In this document: piece after piece, positions 7,062-13,904 of the stretch | How positions within the stretch are numbered: the stretch's first letter is position 1 | How the letters are laid out: the number at the start of each line of letters is the position of its first letter | Source of the DNA: an uncultured Collinsella sp. | GTDB lineage: Bacteria; Actinomycetota; Coriobacteriia; Coriobacteriales; Coriobacteriaceae | Direction: 5' to 3' | Length of the DNA: 51,856 bases | Assembly (NCBI GenBank): GCA_900754075.1 | Contig: CAAEBN010000019.1 | Location: 1-51,856, forward strand | Program-made: the position numbers and the translations under genes | The notes under the pieces: model-generated | Told to the model about the DNA's origin: nothing | What the model saw: only the letters and a program-made list of their open reading frames with translations | Databases searched by the model: none

Positions 7062-8510
7062 ATGGCAAACATCAAGTTCCCCGAGGGTTTCTATTGGGGT
7101 GGCGCCACCGCCGCCAACCAGTTTGAGGGCGCTTGGAACGTGGACGGCCGCGGCGCTTCCGTCGACGACCACTTCCTGGGCGGCAGCTACAAGGAGCCGC
7201 GCCAGATTACAATCGACATCGACCCCAACCGCTTCTACCCCAATCATGACGGTATCGATTTCTACCATCACTACGAGGAGGACATCGCGCTGTTCGCCGA
7301 GATGGGCTTCAACATGTTCCGCATGTCCATCTCCTGGAGCCGTATCTTCCCCAACGGTGACGACGCTGAGCCCAACGAGGCCGGCCTCGCCTTCTACGAC
7401 CGCGTTTTCGACTGCCTGCGTGCCCACAATATCGAGCCGCTCGTGACCCTCTCGCACTACGAGATGCCCTATCACCTGGTCGAGAAGTACAACGGTTGGG
7501 CGAGCCGCGAGCTCATCGGCTTCTTTGAGAAGTACTGCCAGACCGTCTTCGACCGCTATCAGGACAAGGTCAAGTTCTGGCTCACCTTCAACGAGATCAA
7601 CTGCGGTACCCAGGACATGGGCAACCTCTTTGAGACCAGCATGATTCAGGGCTTTGAGGGTCCGGCGTCGGCGGTCCACACTACGCCGCAGGCTCGTATG
7701 CAGGCGCTGCATCACCAGTTTGTCGCCAGCGGCCGCGCCGTGCGCTATGCCCACGAGCATTACCCGCAGTTTAAGATGGGCAACATGGACTGCTTCATTC
7801 TTTCCTATGCCGCCACGTGCGATCCGGCCGACGTGTTCGCCACGCAGCAGGAGATGAATACCATGAACTGGTACTGCTCCGACGTGCAGGTGCGCGGCAA
7901 GTACCCGTTCTATGCCAAGCGCTTCTGGGCCGAGAACGATGTTGAACTCGTGATGGAGGACGGCGACCTGCAGGATATCGCCGACGGCAAGGTTGATTTC
8001 TACACCTTTAGCTACTACATGTCCGGCACCGTGGGCACCCACAAGGATCACGAGATGACCGAGGGCAACATGACCTTTGGCGGCAAGAATCCCTATCTGG
8101 AGTCCACCGACTGGGGCTGGCAGATCGATCCGTTGGGTCTGCGCATTGCCCTCAACGAGATTTACGCTCGCTACGAGATTCCGCTGATGGTGGTCGAGAA
8201 CGGCATGGGCGCCTACGACGAGGTCGAGGAGGACGGCTCCATCCATGACCCGTATCGCATCGCCTACTTGCAGAGCCACATCAAGGCCATGGGCGAGGCC
8301 ATTGCCGATGGCGTTGACCTGATTGCCTACACCTGGTGGGGTCCCATCGACCTGGTTTCCGCCGGCACTGGCGAGATGCGCAAGCGCTACGGCTTCATCC
8401 ACGTCGATAAGTACGACGACGGCACCGGTACTTACGAGCGCCGCCGCAAGGACAGCTTCTTCGCATACCAGAAGATCATCAAGTCCAACGGTACCGAGGG
8501 TCTGGCTTAA
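7062..8510 (+). CDS. 6-phospho-beta-glucosidase, glycoside hydrolase family 1
   Basis: A 482-residue GH1 enzyme expected to hydrolyse 6-phospho-beta-glucosides delivered by a PTS, releasing glucose-6-phosphate and an aglycone or sugar. The N-terminal FPEGFYWGGATAANQFEGA is classic for the family. The acid/base Glu is in TFNEIN (175-180, E178) and the nucleophile in VVENG (E379). Length is normal. AAAGGAG at 7049-7055 points to the ATG at 7062. A divergent RpiR regulator and a downstream EIIA(Glc) gene support a role with phosphorylated sugars. The EIIBC permease is not in the window. It could be a 6-phospho-beta-galactosidase; the context does not exclude that. Confidence 0.92.
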   Translation: MANIKFPEGFYWGGATAANQFEGAWNVDGRGASVDDHFLGGSYKEPRQITIDIDPNRFYPNHDGIDFYHHYEEDIALFAEMGFNMFRMSISWSRIFPNGDDAEPNEAGLAFYDRVFDCLRAHNIEPLVTLSHYEMPYHLVEKYNGWASRELIGFFEKYCQTVFDRYQDKVKFWLTFNEINCGTQDMGNLFETSMIQGFEGPASAVHTTPQARMQALHHQFVASGRAVRYAHEHYPQFKMGNMDCFILSYAATCDPADVFATQQEMNTMNWYCSDVQVRGKYPFYAKRFWAENDVELVMEDGDLQDIADGKVDFYTFSYYMSGTVGTHKDHEMTEGNMTFGGKNPYLESTDWGWQIDPLGLRIALNEIYARYEIPLMVVENGMGAYDEVEEDGSIHDPYRIAYLQSHIKAMGEAIADGVDLIAYTWWGPIDLVSAGTGEMRKRYGFIHVDKYDDGTGTYERRRKDSFFAYQKIIKSNGTEGLA

Positions 8511-8583
8511 TCGACAATATGAGTGCCACTGGGGAAAAGGTTTTGGGAAGGGCTTGGAAGGGCTTGCGATTCGAGCCCTCGCC

Positions 8584-8612
8584 TTAGGATTTTTGCCATT
8601 TAGCACTATAAT
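8584..8612 (+). promoter_or_regulatory. Probable promoter of the EIIA gene
   Basis: A perfect -10 TATAAT (8607-8612) with a weak -35 TTAGGA (8584-8589) 17 bp upstream, about 50 nt before the start codon at 8662. This suggests the EIIA gene can be transcribed separately from the glucosidase gene. Confidence 0.5.
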
Positions 8613-8661
8613 CACCATAGGCATGCGCATAACGTTGCGCTTAATCAAGAGGAGAAAACGT

Positions 8662-9198
8662 ATGGGTCTGTTTGATATGTTCAAGAAGAAGGCTGAGCCC
8701 GCGGCAGCTGCTGCTCCTGCCTCCATTTCTGCTTCTGCCGGCGCCGACGTGCTGTGCTCGCCCGTCAAGGGCAAGGTCATCAAGATGGCCGACGTGCCCG
8801 ATCCCGTCTTTGGTGGCGAGGTTCTGGGCAAGGGCTGCGCCGTGTGGCCCGAGGACGACCTGGTCTACGCTCCCTGCGACGGCAAGGTGACCGTCACCAT
8901 GGGTCACGCCGTGGGCCTGCAGTCCGATAGCGGCATCGAGGTTCTGGTGCACGTTGGCGTCGATACCGTCAACATGAACGGCGACGGCTTCGAGGGCTTC
9001 GTCAAGGCTGACGATGTCGTCAAGGCCGGCCAGCCCATGCTCAAGATCGACCGCGCCAAGATCGCCGCTGCCGGCTATAAGGACTGCGTCGTCGTGGCCG
9101 TGTCCAACACCGCCGAGTTCGCCGACGTCGAGCTCGCCGTCGAGGCTGAGTCTGCCGTCGCTGCTGGTGACGCCATCGTTAAGGTCGTCCGCAAGTAG
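8662..9198 (+). CDS. crr: PTS glucose-type EIIA component
   Basis: A 178-residue free-standing EIIA of the glucose family. It passes phosphate from HPr to an EIIB domain in sugar uptake. The two active-site histidines are seen in GHAVGL (H82) and VLVHVGVDTV (H97, the phosphorylated one). A flexible Ala/Pro/Ser-rich stretch (11-27) follows a short helix MGLFDMFKK that resembles the membrane-seeking N-terminus of Crr. AAGAGGAG gives a strong start at 8662. It lies 150 bp after the GH1 gene and ends with a strong terminator at 9222-9254. In high-GC Gram-positive bacteria such proteins may serve several permeases. Regulatory roles known for enterobacterial Crr should not be assumed. Confidence 0.92.
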   Translation: MGLFDMFKKKAEPAAAAAPASISASAGADVLCSPVKGKVIKMADVPDPVFGGEVLGKGCAVWPEDDLVYAPCDGKVTVTMGHAVGLQSDSGIEVLVHVGVDTVNMNGDGFEGFVKADDVVKAGQPMLKIDRAKIAAAGYKDCVVVAVSNTAEFADVELAVEAESAVAAGDAIVKVVRK

Positions 9199-9221
9199 AC
9201 TGCGACATCCAAAGGATGTGC

Positions 9222-9254
9222 AAGGGTGGTCGAATTGTCCGACCACCCTTTTTT
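9222..9254 (+). terminator. Rho-independent terminator after EIIA
   Basis: AAGGGTGGTCG pairs with CGACCACCCTT around an AATTGTC loop and runs into six T. Confidence 0.9.
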
Positions 9255-9433
9255 ATTACAATGCGGCGGAGCGTTTTATTGCGCGTTGGGCGGACCGGTA
9301 AACCGTTCGGACGTTAAATCGAGCCGACTGCGCCTTTGCTTTGCCGGGGGTGTTCGTTAGAGGCTAGTATGGCCTTATTGTTACGACGTGCACCGCGTCG
9401 GGAAGCGCGGTGCCGCTTGTTGGGAGGAATGTC

Positions 9434-9991
9434 ATGAAGAAGAAGCTGCTGCTTGCGCCCCTGATGGCTGTTCTGGTCACGTGCGTAGTTGTGCTTTCCG
9501 GCTGCGGAGGTCCTTCGGTTGAGGAGCTCATCACCGAGGACCTTACGACGCAGTTTGACGAGGTCAAGAACGGTGGCGACGACTTCCTCGCCGGCCTGGA
9601 AGAGGCCTCGGGCGACGAGTTTGAGCAGCTGGGCATCGATCCCAAGGAGTACGCCAAGAGCTATCTCGAGGGCTTTGACTACAAGATCGGCGACGTGACG
9701 GTCGACGAGGACAAGGGCACCGCAACTGCCGAGGTCACCATTACCTGCAAGTCCATGAACCAGATCGTTGAGGATTTTGCCACCCAGTACCAGGAGAAGG
9801 TCGCCGCGCTCGATTCGATGCCTTCCGATGACGAGCTGTACAAGATGGCCGGTCAGGTTATGGTCGATGTGACCAAGGCTGCTAAGACCAAGGACACCAA
9901 GGTCACCTTCAAGTACTCCTGCAATGACGACGGCGAGTGGTCTGCCGACGATTCCGCAACCAACGAGATGATGAATGCCATGATGAGCTAG
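9434..9991 (+). CDS. Putative lipoprotein of unknown function
   Basis: A 185-residue secreted lipoprotein. The N-terminus MKKKLLLAPLMAVLVTCVVV is followed by the lipobox LSGC with the lipidated Cys at 24. The mature part is acidic and mostly helical at first (EELITEDLTTQFDEV), followed by a segment likely to form beta strands (GDVTVDEDKGTATAEVTI) and two helices rich in Met and Glu. This arrangement resembles small Gram-positive substrate-binding or DUF lipoproteins, but no specific family is recognised. GGGAGGAATGTC precedes the ATG. It is a single-gene unit, and its stop is followed after 2 nt by structured element copy 2. Confidence 0.8.
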   Translation: MKKKLLLAPLMAVLVTCVVVLSGCGGPSVEELITEDLTTQFDEVKNGGDDFLAGLEEASGDEFEQLGIDPKEYAKSYLEGFDYKIGDVTVDEDKGTATAEVTITCKSMNQIVEDFATQYQEKVAALDSMPSDDELYKMAGQVMVDVTKAAKTKDTKVTFKYSCNDDGEWSADDSATNEMMNAMMS

Positions 9992-9993
9992 GG

Positions 9994-10134
9994 GGTTACG
10001 CGGTTCTACGAACCGCGTAACCAGTTGACGCTGCAAGCCCGCCAGAGCGGCAATCTGCCTTTCAACTTCAAGGGCGCGACCAAAAGGTCAGCGCCCTTTC
10101 GTTTCACGTCACCTTGCTCGCTTAGGGGCGTTTT
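9994..10134 (+). repeat. Multi-stem structured intergenic element, copy 2
   Basis: Same order as copy 1. P1 has 13-bp arms (GGTTACGCGGTTC at 9994-10006, complement 10010-10022), then GACGCTGC (10027-10034), P3 GGCA-ATC-TGCC (10049-10059), TTTCAA, and P4 GGGCGCGACC with an AAAA loop (10072-10095). The outer stem is weakened: its 3' arm (10119-10130) is identical to copy 1, but the 5' arm has a CCAGAGCG core as in copy 3, leaving mismatches. This copy therefore looks chimeric. It starts 2 nt after the lipoprotein stop. Confidence 0.75.
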
Positions 10135-10207
10135 CGCTGTCCGTCCTCTATCTGCGGTGTTGCCATTGTTGGAAGGCGGCAGTTGGGGATACTCCTTTGG
10201 TGCAGGA

Positions 10208-10317
10208 GGCAGCTAATTTGGGACGGGGCTCTTTTAGCTACTCTGGCAGATAGCGTGAATGGCTTGGCTGGTTAGCGGCCGGGGCAGCTAAAAGAGCCCC
10301 GTCCCAAATTAGCTGCC
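10208..10317. repeat. Perfect 32-bp-arm palindrome, family C
   Basis: Arms at 10208-10239 and 10286-10317 are perfect complements of 32 bp, reading GGCAGCTAATTTGGGACG at the left end, around a 46-nt centre. No gene lies inside. Perfect arms of this length imply recent origin or active upkeep. Confidence 0.9.
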
Positions 10318-10495
10318 CATGGGAAACTGCGACCCGGTTTTTGGCCGAATAGTGGGTCGCAGTTTCCGGATGGGGTGGGTTGCGGAAAGTGCGACCCGGA
10401 ATATTGCTCCAAAACGGGATGTCGTTTCCCCAACGGGGCTCAACCGGAAAGTGCATCCCAGTTTGAGGTGTCAAAACGGGACGCATTTTCCGCGC
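10318..10495. repeat. Three tandem GGAAA-TGCGACCC palindromic units
   Basis: Three units of about 48 nt in a row. Each begins with GGAAA(C/G)TGC(G/A)(A/T)CCC and ends with the complementary GGG(T/A)(C/T)GCA(G/T)TTTCC type of arm. The centres differ (GGTTTTTGGCCGAATAG, GGAATATTGCTCCAAAAC and a third). Arms mix between units. Two more units are at 31953-32060. Together with copy 2 of the structured element and the 32-bp palindrome they fill the whole 541-nt gap between the lipoprotein and HAD genes. Confidence 0.8.
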
Positions 10496-10532
10496 GGCAG
10501 CATCGCCGCGACCGGGCAGCGCGCCAGCTTCG

Positions 10533-11201
10533 TTACTCGCCCAAGATCAGTTCGGCGAGTTCGTCCTGGGTGTCCACCACGTAGTCGGCGCCGGCGGCCT
10601 CCAGCTCTGCGCGGCCGCGGAAGCCCCAGCTGACGCCGGCGCTCTTAAGGCCGGCGTTGTGGCCGGTCAGGACATCGACATTCGAATCGCCCACATAGAG
10701 CGTGGTCGCCGGATTGGCGCCCAGCTCCTCCATCACGTGCAGTGTGACGGGCGCTTCGGGCTTAGGCGGAAACGCATCGACACGGCCTTGCACCAGCGCA
10801 AAGCGCTCGGAACCAAAGTATTTCTCGATAAGCGGGGCTGCCGAAATATGATCCTTGTTGGTGAGCACGGCAAGCTGAACGCCCGCGGCGCGCAGACGGT
10901 CGAGCATCTCAATCGTGCCGGCGTAGGGGGCGGTGTGGTCCTCCTTGTGCTCGCCGTAGTAAGCCCTAAATTCGGCAAGTGTCTGCTCAAAGGCGCGCCC
11001 GTCGCCCGCGTATTCGGCGGGCATAAAGCGCTCGACCAGCTTGAGCATGCCGTTTCCCACCTTATAGCGGTATTCGTCAACGGCAAACGTGGGCCAACCG
11101 TGCATCTCGCAGGTATGGTTACCGGCGGCTGCCAGGTCCTCGAGCGTGTTGAGGATGGTGCCGTCTAAATCAAAAATCACATGGGAAAAAGCTGCTGCCA
11201 T
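10533..11201 (-). CDS. HAD-family hydrolase, phosphoglycolate-phosphatase-like
   Basis: A 222-residue cytosolic phosphatase of the HAD superfamily, subfamily IA. Motif I FDLDGTILNT has the nucleophile at D11 and acid/base at D13. Motif II is VLTNKDH, and motif IV lies in LYVGDSNVDVLTGHNAG with a Lys motif between (FPPKPEAP). A helical cap (about 18-85) is present. Length and the N-terminus fit Gph/PgmB-like enzymes. Substrate cannot be read from the sequence. GGGAGC precedes the ATG at 11201. The following hyp genes are on the same strand upstream, with a 124-nt gap that holds nothing recognised. Confidence 0.88.
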   Translation of the reverse strand: MAAAFSHVIFDLDGTILNTLEDLAAAGNHTCEMHGWPTFAVDEYRYKVGNGMLKLVERFMPAEYAGDGRAFEQTLAEFRAYYGEHKEDHTAPYAGTIEMLDRLRAAGVQLAVLTNKDHISAAPLIEKYFGSERFALVQGRVDAFPPKPEAPVTLHVMEELGANPATTLYVGDSNVDVLTGHNAGLKSAGVSWGFRGRAELEAAGADYVVDTQDELAELILGE

Positions 11202-11325
11202 GAAAGCTCCCGTCGTTGGGTTTCAAAACGCACCTCATAATACTGGGCTTCCGCGTTGGGCGTGCTTGGAATCTGAACATCTCCAGGGACATCAGGCCAC
11301 ATCGCGCCGACCGTGCGGTTCCGCC

Positions 11326-12360
11326 CTAGCAAATTCTCGGCAGCTGCTCTCCCACGAGCATGTCGAGGATGCGGGTCGATCCCCAGCCGGTGCGTACACG
11401 CACGGCGGGTCGAGCGCCCTCGACAAGCGGCAGCACGCGACCGATGATGGCGGCGTTCTCGCCGTAGCGGGCGGCGCGCATGGCCGCCAGCGCGGCATCG
11501 GCCTGCTCGGCCGGCACCACGGCGACCATCTTGCCCTCGTTTGCTACCTGCAGAACGTCGTAGCCGAGCATCTCGCAGGCGGCCTGCACGTCGGGACGCA
11601 CGGGCACGGCATCCTCGTCGATTTCCATGGCAATGCCGCTGGCCTGGGCAAACTCGTTGAGCGTGGATGCCAGGCCGCCGCGTGTGGGGTCGCGGAAGCA
11701 GCGGGTGTCGGGGGCGGCGGCGAGCACGTCGGCAATCAGATGATTGAGCGGCGCAGCGTCGCTTTCGATGTTGCTCGAAAACGCCAAGCCCTCGCGCTGG
11801 CTCATGATGGCGATGCCGTGGTCGCCTAGCGTACCCGATACCAGGATGGCGTCGCCGGGCCGACAGTTTGCACCGCTGAGCACTACGCCCGTGGGCACTT
11901 CGCCCACGCCGGCGGTATTGATGTAGACGCCGTCGGCACCGCCACGCTCGACCACCTTGGTGTCGCCGGTGATAATCTTCACACCTGCCTCATGTGCCGT
12001 TTCGGCCATGGTCTGCACAATCTGGCGGAGCTTATCCATGGGATAGCCCTCTTCGAGGATAAAGCCGCATGAGAGGTAGCGCACATTGGCGCCCGAGGTC
12101 GCGACGTCGTTGACGGTTCCGCATACGGCGAGGCGGCCGATATTGCCGCCGGGGAAGAACTGCGGCGTTACCACAAAGCTGTCAGTTGACATGGCGATTC
12201 GCCCGCTTGCGGGCAGCGCGGCGACACCGGCATCGTTGCCCGCAAGCAGCTCGGGCGACCCAAAGGCATCTAGAAAGACCTCATCGATAATGCGCTTCAT
12301 CATCTGGCCGCCGGAGCCGTGGCCCAGCAGGACAGTGCTGTCGGTGGCGGTACGGGACAT
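11326..12360 (-). CDS. hypE: Hydrogenase maturation protein HypE
   Basis: A 344-residue cytosolic protein of the PurM/SelD fold. With HypF it makes the cyanide ligand of the [NiFe] active site: HypF carbamoylates the C-terminal Cys of HypE, which is then dehydrated using ATP. The N-terminal LGHGSGGQMMKRIIDEVF and the ATP-binding region with DTKVVERGGADGVYINT are typical. The protein ends in PRIC, so the acceptor Cys is the last residue as required. The ATG at 12360 has GGAG about 9 nt upstream. It is the last hyp gene of the hypF-C-D-E order, 48 nt after hypD. Confidence 0.96.
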   Translation of the reverse strand: MSRTATDSTVLLGHGSGGQMMKRIIDEVFLDAFGSPELLAGNDAGVAALPASGRIAMSTDSFVVTPQFFPGGNIGRLAVCGTVNDVATSGANVRYLSCGFILEEGYPMDKLRQIVQTMAETAHEAGVKIITGDTKVVERGGADGVYINTAGVGEVPTGVVLSGANCRPGDAILVSGTLGDHGIAIMSQREGLAFSSNIESDAAPLNHLIADVLAAAPDTRCFRDPTRGGLASTLNEFAQASGIAMEIDEDAVPVRPDVQAACEMLGYDVLQVANEGKMVAVVPAEQADAALAAMRAARYGENAAIIGRVLPLVEGARPAVRVRTGWGSTRILDMLVGEQLPRIC

Positions 12361-12408
12361 ATCGAAAACTCCAATCGTGGGTGGTGCCAGCGTGCGGGTG
12401 CGTCCGGG

Positions 12409-13521
12409 CTAGCCGTGGTATCTAAAGTACGCCGCGCAGCTGCCTTCGGAGCTCACCATGCAGGGGCCGACAGGGTGCTCAGGCGTGCAGGTGCGGCCAA
12501 AGAGCGGGCAGTCGTTCGGCGTGATGACACCGCGCAGCACGTCGCCGCAGCGGCACCCGCGTGGCTCGACCGTCGGTTCAATGGGTACGTCAAAGCGGGT
12601 GCCGGCATCAAAACGCGCGAATTCGGGTCGGATGGAAAGACCCGAGTTGGCAATCGGTCCCAGCCCGCGCCACGTGGTGTCGCACGGCTCAAATACCTGC
12701 TCGACCAGCTGGCGCGCCACGGGATTGCCGTCTGCATTGACGCCACGGCGGTAGGCGTTATCGATCGCCGGCCTGTTCTCGACAACCATCTGGACCAACA
12801 TGCAGATGCCCTGCAGAATATCGACCGGCTCAAACCCGGTGACTACGCCGGGGGTCTCGAACTCATCGACCAAAAACCCAAAGGGTGCCAGGCCGGTGAT
12901 GGTAGCGACGTGACCAGGCAGGATAAAGCCGTCGATGGTCGTCTCGGGGTCGTTGGAGATCGCACGTAGAGCCGGCGGCGTGGTCTTGTGAGCACAGTAG
13001 ACCGAGAAGTTCTGGAGCCCGCGCGCGTCGGCCTCCAGGATAGCGGCGGCAATGGTGGGCGTTGTGGTCTCAAAGCCGACGCCCATAAAGATGACCGGGC
13101 GTTCGGGATTTTGCTCGGCAATGTCGAGTGCGTCGAGCGGAGAGTAGACGATGCGGATGTCGCGCCCCGCCGCCTTTTGCGCGGCAAGCGAGGTGGACGA
13201 TCCGGGCACGCGCATCATGTCGCCAAAGGTGGTGATGATAGCGCCGTCCATGTTGGAAAGCGCGATTGCGTGATCGATGTCGCGGTTGGCGGTGACGCAA
13301 ACGGGGCACCCCGGGCCGCTTAGCAGTTTGAGTCCCGTCGGCATAATGGAGCGAAAGCCATAGCGGCCAATGCTCACGGTATGCGTACCGCAGACTTCCA
13401 TAAGGTTGATGCTGCGGTTGCCGACAAGCTCATGAATACGATCGATGAGCTCGCGAGCCAGCTTGGGGTCGCGAAATGCCGAAAAGTCGATACCGGAGCG
13501 AACCGGCTGCGCCGCCGCCAC
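12409..13521 (-). CDS. hypD: Hydrogenase maturation protein HypD
   Basis: A 370-residue Fe-S protein that with HypC forms the scaffold on which the Fe(CN)2CO unit is built. Conserved motifs are present: MEVCGTHT (C44), GPGCPVCV, GFETTTP, and the C-terminal Cys-rich segment EPRGCRCGDVLRG and CPLFGRTCTPEHPVGPCMVSSEG that carries the [4Fe-4S] cluster. The start is a GTG that overlaps the hypC stop by one base (TAGTG), showing translational coupling. Length is as expected. Confidence 0.96.
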   Translation of the reverse strand: MAAAQPVRSGIDFSAFRDPKLARELIDRIHELVGNRSINLMEVCGTHTVSIGRYGFRSIMPTGLKLLSGPGCPVCVTANRDIDHAIALSNMDGAIITTFGDMMRVPGSSTSLAAQKAAGRDIRIVYSPLDALDIAEQNPERPVIFMGVGFETTTPTIAAAILEADARGLQNFSVYCAHKTTPPALRAISNDPETTIDGFILPGHVATITGLAPFGFLVDEFETPGVVTGFEPVDILQGICMLVQMVVENRPAIDNAYRRGVNADGNPVARQLVEQVFEPCDTTWRGLGPIANSGLSIRPEFARFDAGTRFDVPIEPTVEPRGCRCGDVLRGVITPNDCPLFGRTCTPEHPVGPCMVSSEGSCAAYFRYHG

Positions 13522-13781
13522 TAGTATGCCTCGGCCGGGTTGGTGGCGAGCTGGTCCTCTTCGGCCAGCTCGGCCATGGTATTGACGAGCTCGAGTGTCT
13601 CTTGGGCTTCCTGCTCGTCGACAATCTGAATGCCAAAGCCGGCGTGCACGAGAATATAGTCGCCTACCTGTGCCGTCGGCACGAGGCGCAGCGAAACGGG
13701 GCGCTCGATGCCCATCATGTCGACGGTCGCCTTAAGGTCGTCGTCGCGTTTGACTACTTTACCGGGAACGGCAAGGCACAT
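13521..13781 (-). CDS. hypC: Hydrogenase maturation chaperone HypC
   Basis: An 86-residue HypC/HybG chaperone. It begins MCLAVPGKVV, with the essential Cys at position 2 that holds the iron ligand and contacts the hydrogenase large subunit precursor. Beta-rich body and short acidic C-terminus are normal. It is coupled to hypD by a one-base overlap and lies 123 nt downstream of hypF; that gap has no evident terminator, so hypF-C-D-E probably form one transcript. Confidence 0.95.
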   Translation of the reverse strand: MCLAVPGKVVKRDDDLKATVDMMGIERPVSLRLVPTAQVGDYILVHAGFGIQIVDEQEAQETLELVNTMAELAEEDQLATNPAEAY

Positions 13782-13904
13782 AATGTTCCTCTTTTATACG
13801 TTTTGCGCTGGATAGGCGCCTAATTACCCATCAGATGATGGTAACGCTCGCGGGAGTCGCGAGCAAACGCGTTACACCTGTGAGACGGTGACGTGCAGCT
13901 GCCC

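Noticed and set aside
10318..10495. CRISPR array
   Set aside because: There are only three units, each palindromic over its whole length with variable arms and no regular spacers, and no cas gene is in the window.
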